A DNA stretch of 64,000 nucleotides from CAYQQK01 sp964420065 (GTDB lineage: Bacteria; Bacillota; Dethiobacteria; DTU022), in assembly GCA_964420065.1 (NCBI GenBank), contig CAYQQK010000006.1:1-64000 (forward strand). Direction: 5' to 3'. Position 1 is the stretch's first letter. Each line of letters starts with the position of its first letter. Positions 22,636 through 31,096 of the stretch are shown here, one piece after another. Both the position numbers and the translations under genes were made by a program. The notes beneath the pieces are model-generated. The model saw only the letters and a list, made by a program, of their open reading frames with translations. It had not been told where the DNA came from and did no database searches.

Positions 22636-25359
22636 TTAATATTGACGGGCCTGGAACGCTTCCAGTTCGGCCCAGTTCCGGCCCCACTTCAGATCAACCC
22701 GCAGCGGCACGGACAATTCCAGGGCTTGCTCCATCTCACGCCGGATCAGGGGGGCCAGGAAGTACAATTCCTTTTCATCGATTTCGAACAGGAGTTCGTC
22801 ATGCACCTGCAGCAACATGCGCGCCTCAAACCCGCCTTCCGCCAACAGCCGCTCGACCCGCAGCATGGCCAGTTTGATCACATCGGCGGCCGAGCCCTGA
22901 ATGGGGGTGTTGCGCGCCACACGCTCGGCCAAACTGCGCCGCCCGTAATTGGCGGCGTGCAACCCGGGCAGGTAACGGCGGCGCTGCAACAGTGTAGTCA
23001 CATAACCCTGTTTTCGTGCTTCCTCCACGACCGCCCGGGTATACCTTTCTACACCGCGGTAACGTTTAAAATAGTGATCAATGTATTGCCGGGCTTCCAG
23101 GCGGGAAACCCCGAGTTGCCGGGCCAGGCCGTAATCACTGATGCCGTAAATGATACCGAAATTGACCGCCTTGGCGCGATCTCGCTGTAAAGGGGTTACT
23201 TCTTCCGGCCTGGTTCCGAATACTTCAGCCGCGGTGCGCCGGTGAATATCTTCCTCCAACCGGAAGGCCTCCGCCAAAATAGGATCGCCTGAAAGGTGGG
23301 CCATGATACGCAGCTCGATCTGGGAGTAATCGGCCGATAAAAAAAACCGTCCTGCGCCGGAAGGGATGAAAGCACGGCGGATCCGCCGCCCCTCCTCCTG
23401 GCGGACCGGGATATTTTGCAAATTAGGCTCGCTGCTGCTCAACCGGCCGGTGGCGGTGGCGGTCTGGTTGAAGGTAGTATAGATCCTGGAATCCCGGGGA
23501 TCTATTTCCGCCATCAAACCGGACAAATAGGTTCCTTCCAGCTTCATGAGCCGGCGGTATTGCACAATGCCGGCAACAATGGCGTGTTGGGGCGCCAGCT
23601 CCTCCAGAACCCGGGCATCGGTCGATTGACCGGTCTTGATCTTGCGTACCCCCGGCAACTTTAATTTTTCAAACAAAATTTGTTGCAGTTGCCGGGGCGA
23701 ATTAAGATTGAAGATTTCTCCGGCCTGGCGGTAAATTTCTGTTTCCAATGCTTCGATTTGTTCCTGAATCTCGTCTCTGAATGCCAACAGCAGTGCCCGG
23801 TCCACCACCATGCCGTAACGTTCCATCCGGGCCAGCAACGCGGCCAGGGGCAACTCCAACCGGTGGTAGAGATCGACCAGGCGGCGCTCTTCCAGAACCG
23901 CCCGCAGTTTTTTTTCAAGAGCTGGAAGATGCCCCGCCTGGGCCGCCAGACGCGCACCCCGTTCGGCCGGTTCCGGTTTGGACCGACCCCCGCCCCGTTC
24001 CCTAATTTCCCGGGGGAGCCCGAGATAAAAATGACATAATTTTTCCAGAGAGTAGCTGCTCCGGGTCGGTTCAGCCAGGTAAGCGGCCAGCGCCGTATCA
24101 AAGGTGATCGGTGGCGGCTCCTGTCCCAGACCGTAGCAAAGATGGTCGAGGTTTTTACTTTCATGGGTCAGCACGACCAGACCCCGGTCAATGGCTCTGC
24201 GTACCTCACCCCAGATCGCCGGGCCCGATCCGGCCAGGAAAGCCGGCTCCAGAAAACAGCCCGGTTCATCTCCCCTGACCAGGGCGGCGGCGCCAGGTCT
24301 GTGTTCCCAGGGGCGGCGCAACGCCGGGGGATATTCGAGCAGAATCCCCAGGGCCGGACCCGGCCCCGGGCGGGAAAGATAAGCCCGTAATTCCGCCGGG
24401 GCGGTCAGCGGTTCGCCGCAGGGTTGTTCCGAAACCGCCTTGGCCGGAACGGTTTCCTTTTGCTCCAGGGCGGGAAAGAGCTGCCGTGCCCGGGCAGCAA
24501 GGTTTCTAAATTCCAGTTCCTCAAAAAGGCGCAACAGACGATCACCCTCCGGTCCGCCCAGACGACAATTTTCCCAGGGCAACTCCAGGGGTACTTTGCG
24601 GCAGAGGGCAACCAGTTTCTGCCCCGTATGGAGCCGGTCGCGGTACTGCTGCAAATTGGCCGCTACTTTCCCCCCCAGACCGGGCAGCGCGCTCATGATT
24701 CCGGCGACCGAGCCGTGTTCCTGCAGAAGTTTGGTCGCCGTCTTCCGCCCCACCCCGGGTACACCCGGAATATTATCCGAGGGATCCCCGGTCAGGGCCT
24801 TGTAATCGACCAGTCGAGCGGGTTCAAAACCGAAATGAGCCAAAAAAGACGGCCGGTCGAAACGGTCCATCCGGGTAATACCCCTGCGGGTCAGGAAAAC
24901 CGTGATCCGTTCCCCAACCAGCTGCAGCAGATCGGCATCCCCGGTGACAATGATCGTTTCGAGAGCCTTCTCCGTCGCTTGAGCCGCTCGCTCAGCGAGA
25001 GTGCCGATGACATCGTCGGCTTCGTACCCGTGCACTTCGACCCACGGGATGCCCAGGGCTTCCAGGATCTCTTTGACCCGACCCATCTGCTCTTTCAATT
25101 CACCGGGGGTTTTTTCCCGATGGCCCTTGTAATCGGCATAGATTTGCAGACGGAACGAAGGCTCCGGGGGATCAAAAGCCACCACGACATAACCCGGCTT
25201 TTCCTCCTCCAGAATCTTGAAAAGCATGGCCGTAAAACCATAGACCGCATTGGTATGTTCACCGCTACCGCTCTGCATGGGCGGCAGGGCAAAAAAAGCC
25301 CGGTAGACGAGACTGTTGCCGTCCACCAGGATGAACTTGTTGTCGTGGGAAAAAACCAT
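22636..25359 (-). CDS. polA: DNA polymerase I
   Basis: A 907-residue polymerase. Residues 1-295 are the 5'-3' exonuclease (VDGNSLVYRAFFALP, GYEADDVIGT, GDPSDNIPGVPG). The central 3'-5' exonuclease-like domain seems inactive: the first metal motif is ILLEYPP in place of a D-x-E. The polymerase domain has motif A DYSQIELRIMAHLSGD, motif B RDRAKAVNFGIIYGIS and motif C LLQVHDELLFE. Loss of proofreading is usual in Gram-positive PolA. It begins at ATG 25359 after GGGAGGTG and heads the polA-mutM-ytaF-coaE-slt set. Confidence 0.97.
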   Translation of the reverse strand: MVFSHDNKFILVDGNSLVYRAFFALPPMQSGSGEHTNAVYGFTAMLFKILEEEKPGYVVVAFDPPEPSFRLQIYADYKGHREKTPGELKEQMGRVKEILEALGIPWVEVHGYEADDVIGTLAERAAQATEKALETIIVTGDADLLQLVGERITVFLTRRGITRMDRFDRPSFLAHFGFEPARLVDYKALTGDPSDNIPGVPGVGRKTATKLLQEHGSVAGIMSALPGLGGKVAANLQQYRDRLHTGQKLVALCRKVPLELPWENCRLGGPEGDRLLRLFEELEFRNLAARARQLFPALEQKETVPAKAVSEQPCGEPLTAPAELRAYLSRPGPGPALGILLEYPPALRRPWEHRPGAAALVRGDEPGCFLEPAFLAGSGPAIWGEVRRAIDRGLVVLTHESKNLDHLCYGLGQEPPPITFDTALAAYLAEPTRSSYSLEKLCHFYLGLPREIRERGGGRSKPEPAERGARLAAQAGHLPALEKKLRAVLEERRLVDLYHRLELPLAALLARMERYGMVVDRALLLAFRDEIQEQIEALETEIYRQAGEIFNLNSPRQLQQILFEKLKLPGVRKIKTGQSTDARVLEELAPQHAIVAGIVQYRRLMKLEGTYLSGLMAEIDPRDSRIYTTFNQTATATGRLSSSEPNLQNIPVRQEEGRRIRRAFIPSGAGRFFLSADYSQIELRIMAHLSGDPILAEAFRLEEDIHRRTAAEVFGTRPEEVTPLQRDRAKAVNFGIIYGISDYGLARQLGVSRLEARQYIDHYFKRYRGVERYTRAVVEEARKQGYVTTLLQRRRYLPGLHAANYGRRSLAERVARNTPIQGSAADVIKLAMLRVERLLAEGGFEARMLLQVHDELLFEIDEKELYFLAPLIRREMEQALELSVPLRVDLKWGRNWAELEAFQARQY

Positions 25360-25526
25360 GACTGTCCGCGCACCTCCCGCGTCGAAAAGCTTTGGCCTCT
25401 ACTTGATCTTAACACAGCATTCCACACCGCACCAGGAAAAGAACCAGGGGGTGGCTCAGGCGCACCCCCCCGGTTGTCCCGATCATGACGCGGGCAAATG
25501 CTTCCGGTCAGTCCGAACGGAAGCGG

Positions 25527-26000
25527 CTATTGGGCCGCATGAAAACGATGAAACAGATCGGCCATTTCAATGGCGCTCACCGCCGCCTGCCAGCCTTTAT
25601 TGCCGGCCTTGGTCCCGGCCCGCTCGATCGCCTGTTCCAGGTTGTCGCTGGTGATCACTCCGAAGACAACCGGCAAAGCAGCATCAAGCCCCGCCCGGGC
25701 CACCCCCTTGGCCACTTCGGCGGCAACATACTCGAAATGCGGCGTTGCACCCCGGATCACCGCTCCCAGGCAGATCACGGCATCGTAACGGCCGCTCCGG
25801 GCCGCCTGTTGGGCGGCCAGCGGAATCTCGAAAGAACCGGGTACCCAAATAATTTCGATATTTTCCTCAAGGGCGTCGTGCCGTTTCAAGGCATCCAGGG
25901 CGCCCGCAAGAAGACGGGTGGAAATGAACTCGTTAAAACGGCTGACAACGATTCCGAAACGGTACTGCCGTGCAATGAGCTGACCTTCATAAGTTTTCAC
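25527..26000 (-). CDS. ribH: 6,7-dimethyl-8-ribityllumazine synthase
   Basis: A 157-residue enzyme that condenses ribulose-derived dihydroxybutanone phosphate with the pyrimidine precursor to give lumazine, the penultimate step of riboflavin synthesis. Motifs: VVSRFNEFI, WVPGSFEIPLAAQ, GAVIRGATPHFEYV and FGVITSDNLEQAIERAG. GTG 26000 gives the normal family length (about 155). It is the last gene of the ribD-ribE-ribBA-ribH operon, 99 bases after ribBA. A short GC-rich hairpin (about 25500-25525) sits just past the stop but lacks a strong T-tract. Confidence 0.96.
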   Translation of the reverse strand: MKTYEGQLIARQYRFGIVVSRFNEFISTRLLAGALDALKRHDALEENIEIIWVPGSFEIPLAAQQAARSGRYDAVICLGAVIRGATPHFEYVAAEVAKGVARAGLDAALPVVFGVITSDNLEQAIERAGTKAGNKGWQAAVSAIEMADLFHRFHAAQ

Positions 26001-26099
26001 AATACCTGCCCCCTGTCTGTTGTCGATCCTGGTCCCGGTTCTGGCATCGTTCAAATCGTTCAACCAGGACCGCCCGGACTGAACCGGGCCATGCCCGTT

Positions 26100-27314
26100 T
26101 CAACTCGGGTTGGAACGGACCTGTTCCAGGTAGTGACCAAGTTTATTCTTTTTTGTTTCCAGGTAGCGGCAATTATACTTGCCGGGGGGAAACTCCAGGG
26201 GAAGCCGCTCGACAATGGTCAAACCATACCCCTCCAAACCCTTGACTTTGCGCGGATTGTTGGTCAAAAGGCGGATCCGGCGCACCCCCAGATCGACCAG
26301 AATCTGGGCCCCGAGACCATAATCCCGCAGATCCGGGGGAAAGCCGAGGGCCTCGTTGGCTTCAACGGTATCCTTGCCCCGATCCTGAAGCTGGTAGGCT
26401 TTCAATTTGTTCAAAAGACCGATACCCCGCCCCTCCTGACGCATGTAAACCAGGACTCCGTTGCCGTTTTTTTCGATCTGGCGCAGGGCATCCTGGAGCT
26501 GAAGCCCGCAATCGCAACGCAGTGAACCGAGCACATCCCCGGTAAGACACTCCGAGTGCATCCTCACCAGCACCGGTTCTTCGGGGTGGATGGTCCCCTT
26601 GACCAGGGCGACGTTCGTCGTCTGATCAAGACTGTTATCATAGGCAATAAGCCGGAAATGCCCGTAGCGGGAGGGGAGATCGGCCTCGGCCGCCCGGCGG
26701 ACCAGCTTCTCCGTCCGGGTCCGGTACTTGATCAGATCGGCGATCGTAATAAATTTCAGGTCATGCCTGCGGCAAAATTCCGTCAGTTGGGGCACCCGGG
26801 CCATGGTCCCGTCTTCGTTCAAAATTTCACAGAGGACACCGGCCGGGGGAAGCCCGGCCAATTTTGCCAAATCCACCGCCGCTTCGGTATGGCCGGCCCG
26901 GCGAAGCACCCCTCCCTCCCGGGCTTGCAAGGGGAATATGTGTCCCGGGCGGCGTAGATCGTCCGGTTTTGTGGCCGGATCGATCAAGGTCCGCACTGTT
27001 TCGGCCCGCTCAAAAGCGGAAATGCCGGTGGTCACGGAGGCGGCATCCACCGAGATGGTAAAAGCAGTCTGATAGCTGTCGGTATTGTGTGAAACCATCT
27101 GGGGCAGATCCAGTTGTTGGAGCCGGGCGGCGGTCAAAGGCACACAAACCAGACCGCGCCCGTTGCGCACCATGAAGTTGATCGTTTCCGTGGTTGCCTT
27201 CGTAGCGGCCATGATCAAGTCACCCTCATTTTCGCGGTCTTCATCGTCCACAACAACGATCATCCGCCCCGCCCTAAGCTCATCCAGTGCTTCTTCAATG
27301 GTGTTAAAGGGCAT
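26100..27314 (-). CDS. ribBA: Bifunctional DHBP synthase / GTP cyclohydrolase II
   Basis: A 404-residue fusion that supplies both riboflavin precursors. The N-terminal DHBP synthase (1-200) has the acidic DDEDRENEGDLI motif and HTEAAVDLAKLAG. The C-terminal GTP cyclohydrolase II (205-400) has the zinc ligands C-LTGDVLGSLR-CDC, QEGRGIGL and the NNPRKV signature. ATG 27314 gives the usual MxFNTIEEALDxLRxG start and follows AGGAG; upstream extensions lack family sequence. It is third in the rib operon. Confidence 0.97.
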   Translation of the reverse strand: MPFNTIEEALDELRAGRMIVVVDDEDRENEGDLIMAATKATTETINFMVRNGRGLVCVPLTAARLQQLDLPQMVSHNTDSYQTAFTISVDAASVTTGISAFERAETVRTLIDPATKPDDLRRPGHIFPLQAREGGVLRRAGHTEAAVDLAKLAGLPPAGVLCEILNEDGTMARVPQLTEFCRRHDLKFITIADLIKYRTRTEKLVRRAAEADLPSRYGHFRLIAYDNSLDQTTNVALVKGTIHPEEPVLVRMHSECLTGDVLGSLRCDCGLQLQDALRQIEKNGNGVLVYMRQEGRGIGLLNKLKAYQLQDRGKDTVEANEALGFPPDLRDYGLGAQILVDLGVRRIRLLTNNPRKVKGLEGYGLTIVERLPLEFPPGKYNCRYLETKKNKLGHYLEQVRSNPS

Positions 27315-27378
27315 CTTTTCCTCACTCCTTGGCACAATGGCTTTTACATCAATCCGTCCGTCACCGGCAACAAGGTGT

Positions 27379-28023
27379 CTAAAAAAAGCCGTTCTCCCGC
27401 AACATCGAAAGGGTAATTTTCCCTTCCTCCGCCGCAACCGGTTGCAACAGCCTTGCCACGTATTTGCCGAGCAGATCGGCCTCCAGGTTTACCGCATCGC
27501 CGGGACCCAGCTGGCCCAGGGTCGTCTGCGCGGCGGTATGGGGGATCAAAGAAACCGAGAAACCCGTTCCTTCAACCGTGGCTACAGTCAGGCTGACGCC
27601 GTCGACGGCTACGCTGCCCTTGGGAACAATGTAACGCAGCACCTCCGGTGGCGCCCGAAAAGAAAAAATCAGTGCCGTCCCCTCGCGGCGCCGGAGGGTG
27701 ACCCGGCCCACCGCGTCAACGTGCCCGCTCACGAAATGTCCCCCGAGACGCCCCCCCAGGGGCAGAGCGCGTTCAAGGTTGACCGGGGTTCCCGGGCCCA
27801 GTTTCTCGAGCGTGGTCCGGCGCAGTGTCTCCGGCATCACCTCCGCTTCAAACCCGCTCCCGGTAACCGCGGTGGCAGTAAGGCAGGCTCCGTTGACGGC
27901 GACACTATCGCCAACCCGAAGACCCTCCAGAACCAGGCGGGCACGAATAACCAGCAACGCGCCATCCTTGTTCCCCTGCCGGGTTTCCAATATTCCCAAT
28001 TCCTCCACCAGGCCGGTGAACAT
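27379..28023 (-). CDS. ribE: Riboflavin synthase alpha chain
   Basis: A 214-residue enzyme that converts two lumazines into riboflavin and the pyrimidine. Two repeated lumazine-binding barrels are clear: MFTGLVEELG with VNGACLTA in the first half, and HFVSGHVDAVGRV with VDGVSLTV in the second. ATG 28023 shares its A with the last base of the ribD stop (TGATG), so translation is coupled; GGAGG lies seven bases upstream. Full family length. Confidence 0.96.
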   Translation of the reverse strand: MFTGLVEELGILETRQGNKDGALLVIRARLVLEGLRVGDSVAVNGACLTATAVTGSGFEAEVMPETLRRTTLEKLGPGTPVNLERALPLGGRLGGHFVSGHVDAVGRVTLRRREGTALIFSFRAPPEVLRYIVPKGSVAVDGVSLTVATVEGTGFSVSLIPHTAAQTTLGQLGPGDAVNLEADLLGKYVARLLQPVAAEEGKITLSMLRENGFF

Positions 28024-29135
28024 CAACGCGCCTCCTTTCGCACCGGGTAACCGATAAGCAAAAAGTCCCGATCGTACTGCTTCAGCTCGATCTCGCGTAC
28101 CTCCCAGGCCTGTTCCAGCAAATCCACCCCCGGCCCGCCAAAAGGCGTGGGAGCGTTCCGGCCGCCGCAGAGGACGGGAGCGATAAAAGTAAAAACCTTG
28201 TCCACCAACCCCTTCTCAAGAAGACTGTAGTTGATCGTGCCGCCCCCCTCCACCAGGACCAACGTTTTTTCCCGTTCGCCCAGGGTACGCATGAGGGCGC
28301 GTAAATCCACCCGTCCGTCTTCTTCCGGCAAAACCAGGACTTCCACGCCTCTCCCACGCAGGGCCTCCAACTTTTCCCGGGGGGCCGCGGCGGTCACCGC
28401 CAGAAGAATGCCGGCCGGGGAGGCGAAGTTGATCACCCGGGCATTGATAGGTAAACGGGCCCGGCTGTCCACTACCACCCGCAGAGCATCGCGGCCGCCT
28501 CTCTCCTTGAGGCGGGTAGTCAGGCGGGGATCGTCTTTCAGGGCCGTACCGATGCCCACCGCAACCACGTCGCTCTGGTGGCGCAAGCGGTGCACAAACC
28601 GGCGGGATTTCGCACTGCTGATCCAGCGGGAATCGCCGGTGCGGGTAGCGATCTTACCGTCCAGACTCATCGCCGTCTTGACCAGAACAAAGGGAAAACC
28701 GGTTGTAATATACTTGATGTAGGCCTCGTTCAACCGGCGTGCTTTCGCTTCAAGTACCCCGGTTTTCACGGCTATTCCCGCTTCCCGCAATCGCTGAAAG
28801 CCTCGCCCCGCCACCCGGGGGTTCGGATCTTCCATCGCCACCACTACCCTTTCCACACCGGCTCCGATCAGCGCTTCGGTGCACGGGCCGGTCCGTCCCC
28901 GGTGGGCACAGGGTTCAAGGTTAACGTAAAGGGAAGCACCCCGGGCCCGCGGACCGGCCTTTTGCAAGGCTACAATTTCGGCATGGGAGGCACCGGCTGC
29001 CCGGTGATAACCGGTTCCGACGACTTCACCGCCCTGAACCAGGACCGCCCCGACCATGGGGTTGGGACTGGTTTTTCCCCGTCCCTGGCGAGCCAGGTCC
29101 AGGGCTGTCCACATCCATCGTTCCTCGGGATCCAC
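28023..29135 (-). CDS. ribD: Bifunctional riboflavin deaminase/reductase
   Basis: A 370-residue fusion acting after GTP cyclohydrolase II. The deaminase domain (1-145) has zinc ligands HAEIVAL and PCAHRGRTGPC. The reductase domain (150-365) has KTAMSLDGKIAT, GIGTALKDDPRLTTR and VEGGGTINYSLL. GTG 29135 is the start. It is the first gene of the rib operon, directly downstream of an FMN riboswitch and terminator, so its expression is expected to fall when FMN is abundant. Confidence 0.96.
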   Translation of the reverse strand: MDPEERWMWTALDLARQGRGKTSPNPMVGAVLVQGGEVVGTGYHRAAGASHAEIVALQKAGPRARGASLYVNLEPCAHRGRTGPCTEALIGAGVERVVVAMEDPNPRVAGRGFQRLREAGIAVKTGVLEAKARRLNEAYIKYITTGFPFVLVKTAMSLDGKIATRTGDSRWISSAKSRRFVHRLRHQSDVVAVGIGTALKDDPRLTTRLKERGGRDALRVVVDSRARLPINARVINFASPAGILLAVTAAAPREKLEALRGRGVEVLVLPEEDGRVDLRALMRTLGEREKTLVLVEGGGTINYSLLEKGLVDKVFTFIAPVLCGGRNAPTPFGGPGVDLLEQAWEVREIELKQYDRDFLLIGYPVRKEAR

Positions 29136-29164
29136 GAACTACCTTCACCTCCGGTTCCGGTCCA

Positions 29165-29203
29165 AACAAAAAACAAACCCTGCCGGTTACCCTTCAGGGT
29201 TTG
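29165..29203 (-). terminator. Riboswitch-controlled intrinsic terminator
   Basis: On the minus strand CAAACCCTG (29195-29203) and CAGGGTTTG (29174-29182) form a nine-pair stem with a 12-base loop, followed by TTTTTTGTTT. It lies between the FMN aptamer and ribD, as expected for transcription attenuation. Confidence 0.88.
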
Positions 29204-29238
29204 CTACGGGATCATGAACAAAAGCTTCGCCGCTTCCG

Positions 29239-29368
29239 TTTCTTCTCCCATCCAGACTGTTACTGTCGGCCCCGGAATTGCACCGGATCGGCTTTATCGC
29301 TCGCGGGCTGTCACCGCCGGTTCGGAATTGAAAAGTGGTGCACTTCTCTCACCGGACCCTGAAGAAAA
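29239..29368 (-). ncRNA. FMN riboswitch (RFN element)
   Basis: The minus strand carries the conserved RFN blocks in order: CTTCAGGGTCCGGTGAGA at the 5' side, a stem with AATTCCGAACCGGCGGT, AGCCCGCGAGC, GATCCGGTGCAATTCCGG, GGCCGACAGT, and the closing AGTCTGGATGGGAGAAG. These are the universal contacts of the FMN aptamer. A terminator follows and then ribD, so binding of FMN should favour termination. Boundaries are good to a few bases. Confidence 0.95.
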
Positions 29369-29385
29369 CGGTTGTTACATAATCT

Positions 29386-29413
29386 ATTATATCATACATG
29401 ATTCCGATGTAAA
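29386..29413 (-). promoter_or_regulatory. Sigma-A promoter of the rib operon
   Basis: Minus strand TTTACA (29408-29413) and TATAAT (29386-29391) with a 16-base spacer, plus an extended -10 TG at one base upstream. It sits just before the FMN riboswitch, the expected position. Confidence 0.75.
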
Positions 29414-29428
29414 ATCATTTGGCGCGGA

Positions 29429-29465
29429 AATTTACGGGCGCAGCGGAGCCCGCCCGCTCAATCAC
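29429..29465 (-). terminator. Possible terminator after rpe
   Basis: Minus strand GGGCG and CGCCC form a short GC-rich stem (about 29440-29460), followed by TAAATTT, 14 bases past the rpe stop. The stem is short and the T-tract is broken, so this is only a candidate end for the prpC-prkC-rsgA-rpe operon. Confidence 0.35.
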
Positions 29466-29478
29466 AAGGGAAACTCTG

Positions 29479-30156
29479 TCAAACCGGCCGGGCCCGGTTC
29501 ATAAGTTTGAAAGCCCGGATCAGCTCCAGCCCTTCGGGTGCACCAAAAATGGCGGAACCGGCCACGAGCACGGTCGCACCGGCAGCGATGACCGCAGGCG
29601 CTGTTTCCCGATCGATTCCGCCGTCTACCTGTAGCTCCACCGGTCGGCCAAGACGCCTAATCTGTGCGGCGATTAGCTCGATTTTATGGAGCACCGCCGG
29701 TAAAAAAGCCTGGCCCGCCGCGCCGGGATTGACACTCATGACCAGAACCAGGTCAACCAGGTCCCAGACATATTCCAGAACGGCCGGCGACGTCGCCGGG
29801 TTCAAAGCGACACCGGCCATGACCCCGAGACGGCGAATCCGCTGCAACACCCGGTGCAGGTGCACCGCCGCCTCGGCATGAACCGTAATGCAACCGGCAC
29901 CGGCGCGGGCAAAAGGTTCCAGCAGGCTCTCCGGATCGTGCACCATCAGGTGCACATCCAGCAACAGGGATGTATGAGGACGCAGCGCTTCCGCTACTGC
30001 AGGGCCTACGGTCAGCGCCGGAACAAAATGGTTGTCCATTACATCGAAATGAATCCAATCGGCCCCCCGCTCTTCCACCCGGCGCACCTCTTCACCCAGG
30101 CGGGAAAAATCGGCGGATAGCAGCGAAGGAGCAACTTTAATCGGCGTCTCTTTCAT
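29479..30156 (-). CDS. rpe: Ribulose-phosphate 3-epimerase
   Basis: A 225-residue TIM-barrel enzyme that interconverts ribulose-5-phosphate and xylulose-5-phosphate in the pentose phosphate pathway. Motifs: APSLLSADFSRL, the metal ligands in HFDVMDNHFVP, DVHLMVHDPE, MSVNPGAAGQAF and QVDGGID near 185. ATG 30156 overlaps the rsgA stop (ATGA), so it is last in the prpC-prkC-rsgA-rpe operon. It could also feed ribulose-5-phosphate to the neighbouring rib operon, whose first substrate it handles. Confidence 0.96.
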   Translation of the reverse strand: MKETPIKVAPSLLSADFSRLGEEVRRVEERGADWIHFDVMDNHFVPALTVGPAVAEALRPHTSLLLDVHLMVHDPESLLEPFARAGAGCITVHAEAAVHLHRVLQRIRRLGVMAGVALNPATSPAVLEYVWDLVDLVLVMSVNPGAAGQAFLPAVLHKIELIAAQIRRLGRPVELQVDGGIDRETAPAVIAAGATVLVAGSAIFGAPEGLELIRAFKLMNRARPV

Positions 30157-31034
30157 TCAGATCCACGTCCCCCTGTCTGGGCCAGTTCTTTCAAAACCAG
30201 CCGGTAATGCTCGTAACGGACAGAATCAATTTTTCCTTCTTCCACCGCACGGCGTACCGCACAAGCCGGTTCCTCAAGATGCCGGCAATCCCGGAAACGG
30301 CACTGTGGCCGGTATATACCCATTTCGGGAAAACAATCGGCCAGCGTCTCCGGGGTTAGCCCGGAGAGCCCAAGACGGGAAAAGCCCGGGGTATCGACGG
30401 CCAGTCCTCCGCCGGGCAGCGTCACCAGTTCGGCGGCGCGGGTCGTGTGACGCCCACGCTTGCTCCGGTCGCTGACCACGGCGGTGTCCCGGGCCAGGCC
30501 CGGCTGCATTGCATTTAAAAGAGTAGATTTACCCACCCCGGAGGGCCCGGAAAAAACGGAGCAACGCCCCGCCAGGACTTTGTTCAAACCGGCCAAACCC
30601 AGGCCCCGCAAGGCACTGGTCATAAAAATACGGTAGGGCCAGGCGCGTAGGGAGTGCCTGAGGGAGGCCCGCGCACCCGGTGAAACCAAATCGGCTTTGT
30701 TCAAACAGATCGACGCCGTGATCCCGGCGCTTTCGGCGGAAACAAGCTGCCGTGTCACCAGAGCCCAATCCGGCTGCGGTTCTTTGATACTGACCACCAG
30801 GAGAACCTGGTCCACATTGGCTACCGGCGGCCGCAACAGGTAGTTGTCCCGCGTGTGGACCGCCTCGATTACTTTTGTGTTCGGGTTAAAATGGACCCGA
30901 TCGCCGATCACAACCGGTTCGGACCGTTTTTCAAACCGGCGCAACTTGCCCCGCGCCCGACAGGTATGCTTTTCCCCGGCCGCGTCGCGGACGGTATAGA
31001 AGCCGGCCGCACTCCGGGTAACAATTCCTTCCAG
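30153..31034 (-). CDS. rsgA: Ribosome small-subunit-dependent GTPase A
   Basis: A 293-residue circularly permuted GTPase that helps mature the 30S subunit. An OB-fold N-terminus (EGIVTRSAAGFYTVRDA) precedes permuted G motifs: NKADL (G4), then GPSGVGKSTLLN (G1) and DTPGF (G3), then a zinc-binding domain with FRDCRHLEEPAC. The family start is (M)xEG-IxK-x-x-x-GFYYV, which is matched if translation begins at CTG 31034, seven bases after GGAGG. The upstream ATG at 31076 adds 14 residues and has no ribosome site. It follows prkC and overlaps rpe. Confidence 0.93.
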   Translation of the reverse strand: MEGIVTRSAAGFYTVRDAAGEKHTCRARGKLRRFEKRSEPVVIGDRVHFNPNTKVIEAVHTRDNYLLRPPVANVDQVLLVVSIKEPQPDWALVTRQLVSAESAGITASICLNKADLVSPGARASLRHSLRAWPYRIFMTSALRGLGLAGLNKVLAGRCSVFSGPSGVGKSTLLNAMQPGLARDTAVVSDRSKRGRHTTRAAELVTLPGGGLAVDTPGFSRLGLSGLTPETLADCFPEMGIYRPQCRFRDCRHLEEPACAVRRAVEEGKIDSVRYEHYRLVLKELAQTGGRGSE

Positions 31035-31096
31035 AGGTTTGCCTCCCTTGTACCGGCTTGCGGCAAGCAAAACCATGCCGCCCGGTGTGCCGGCGT

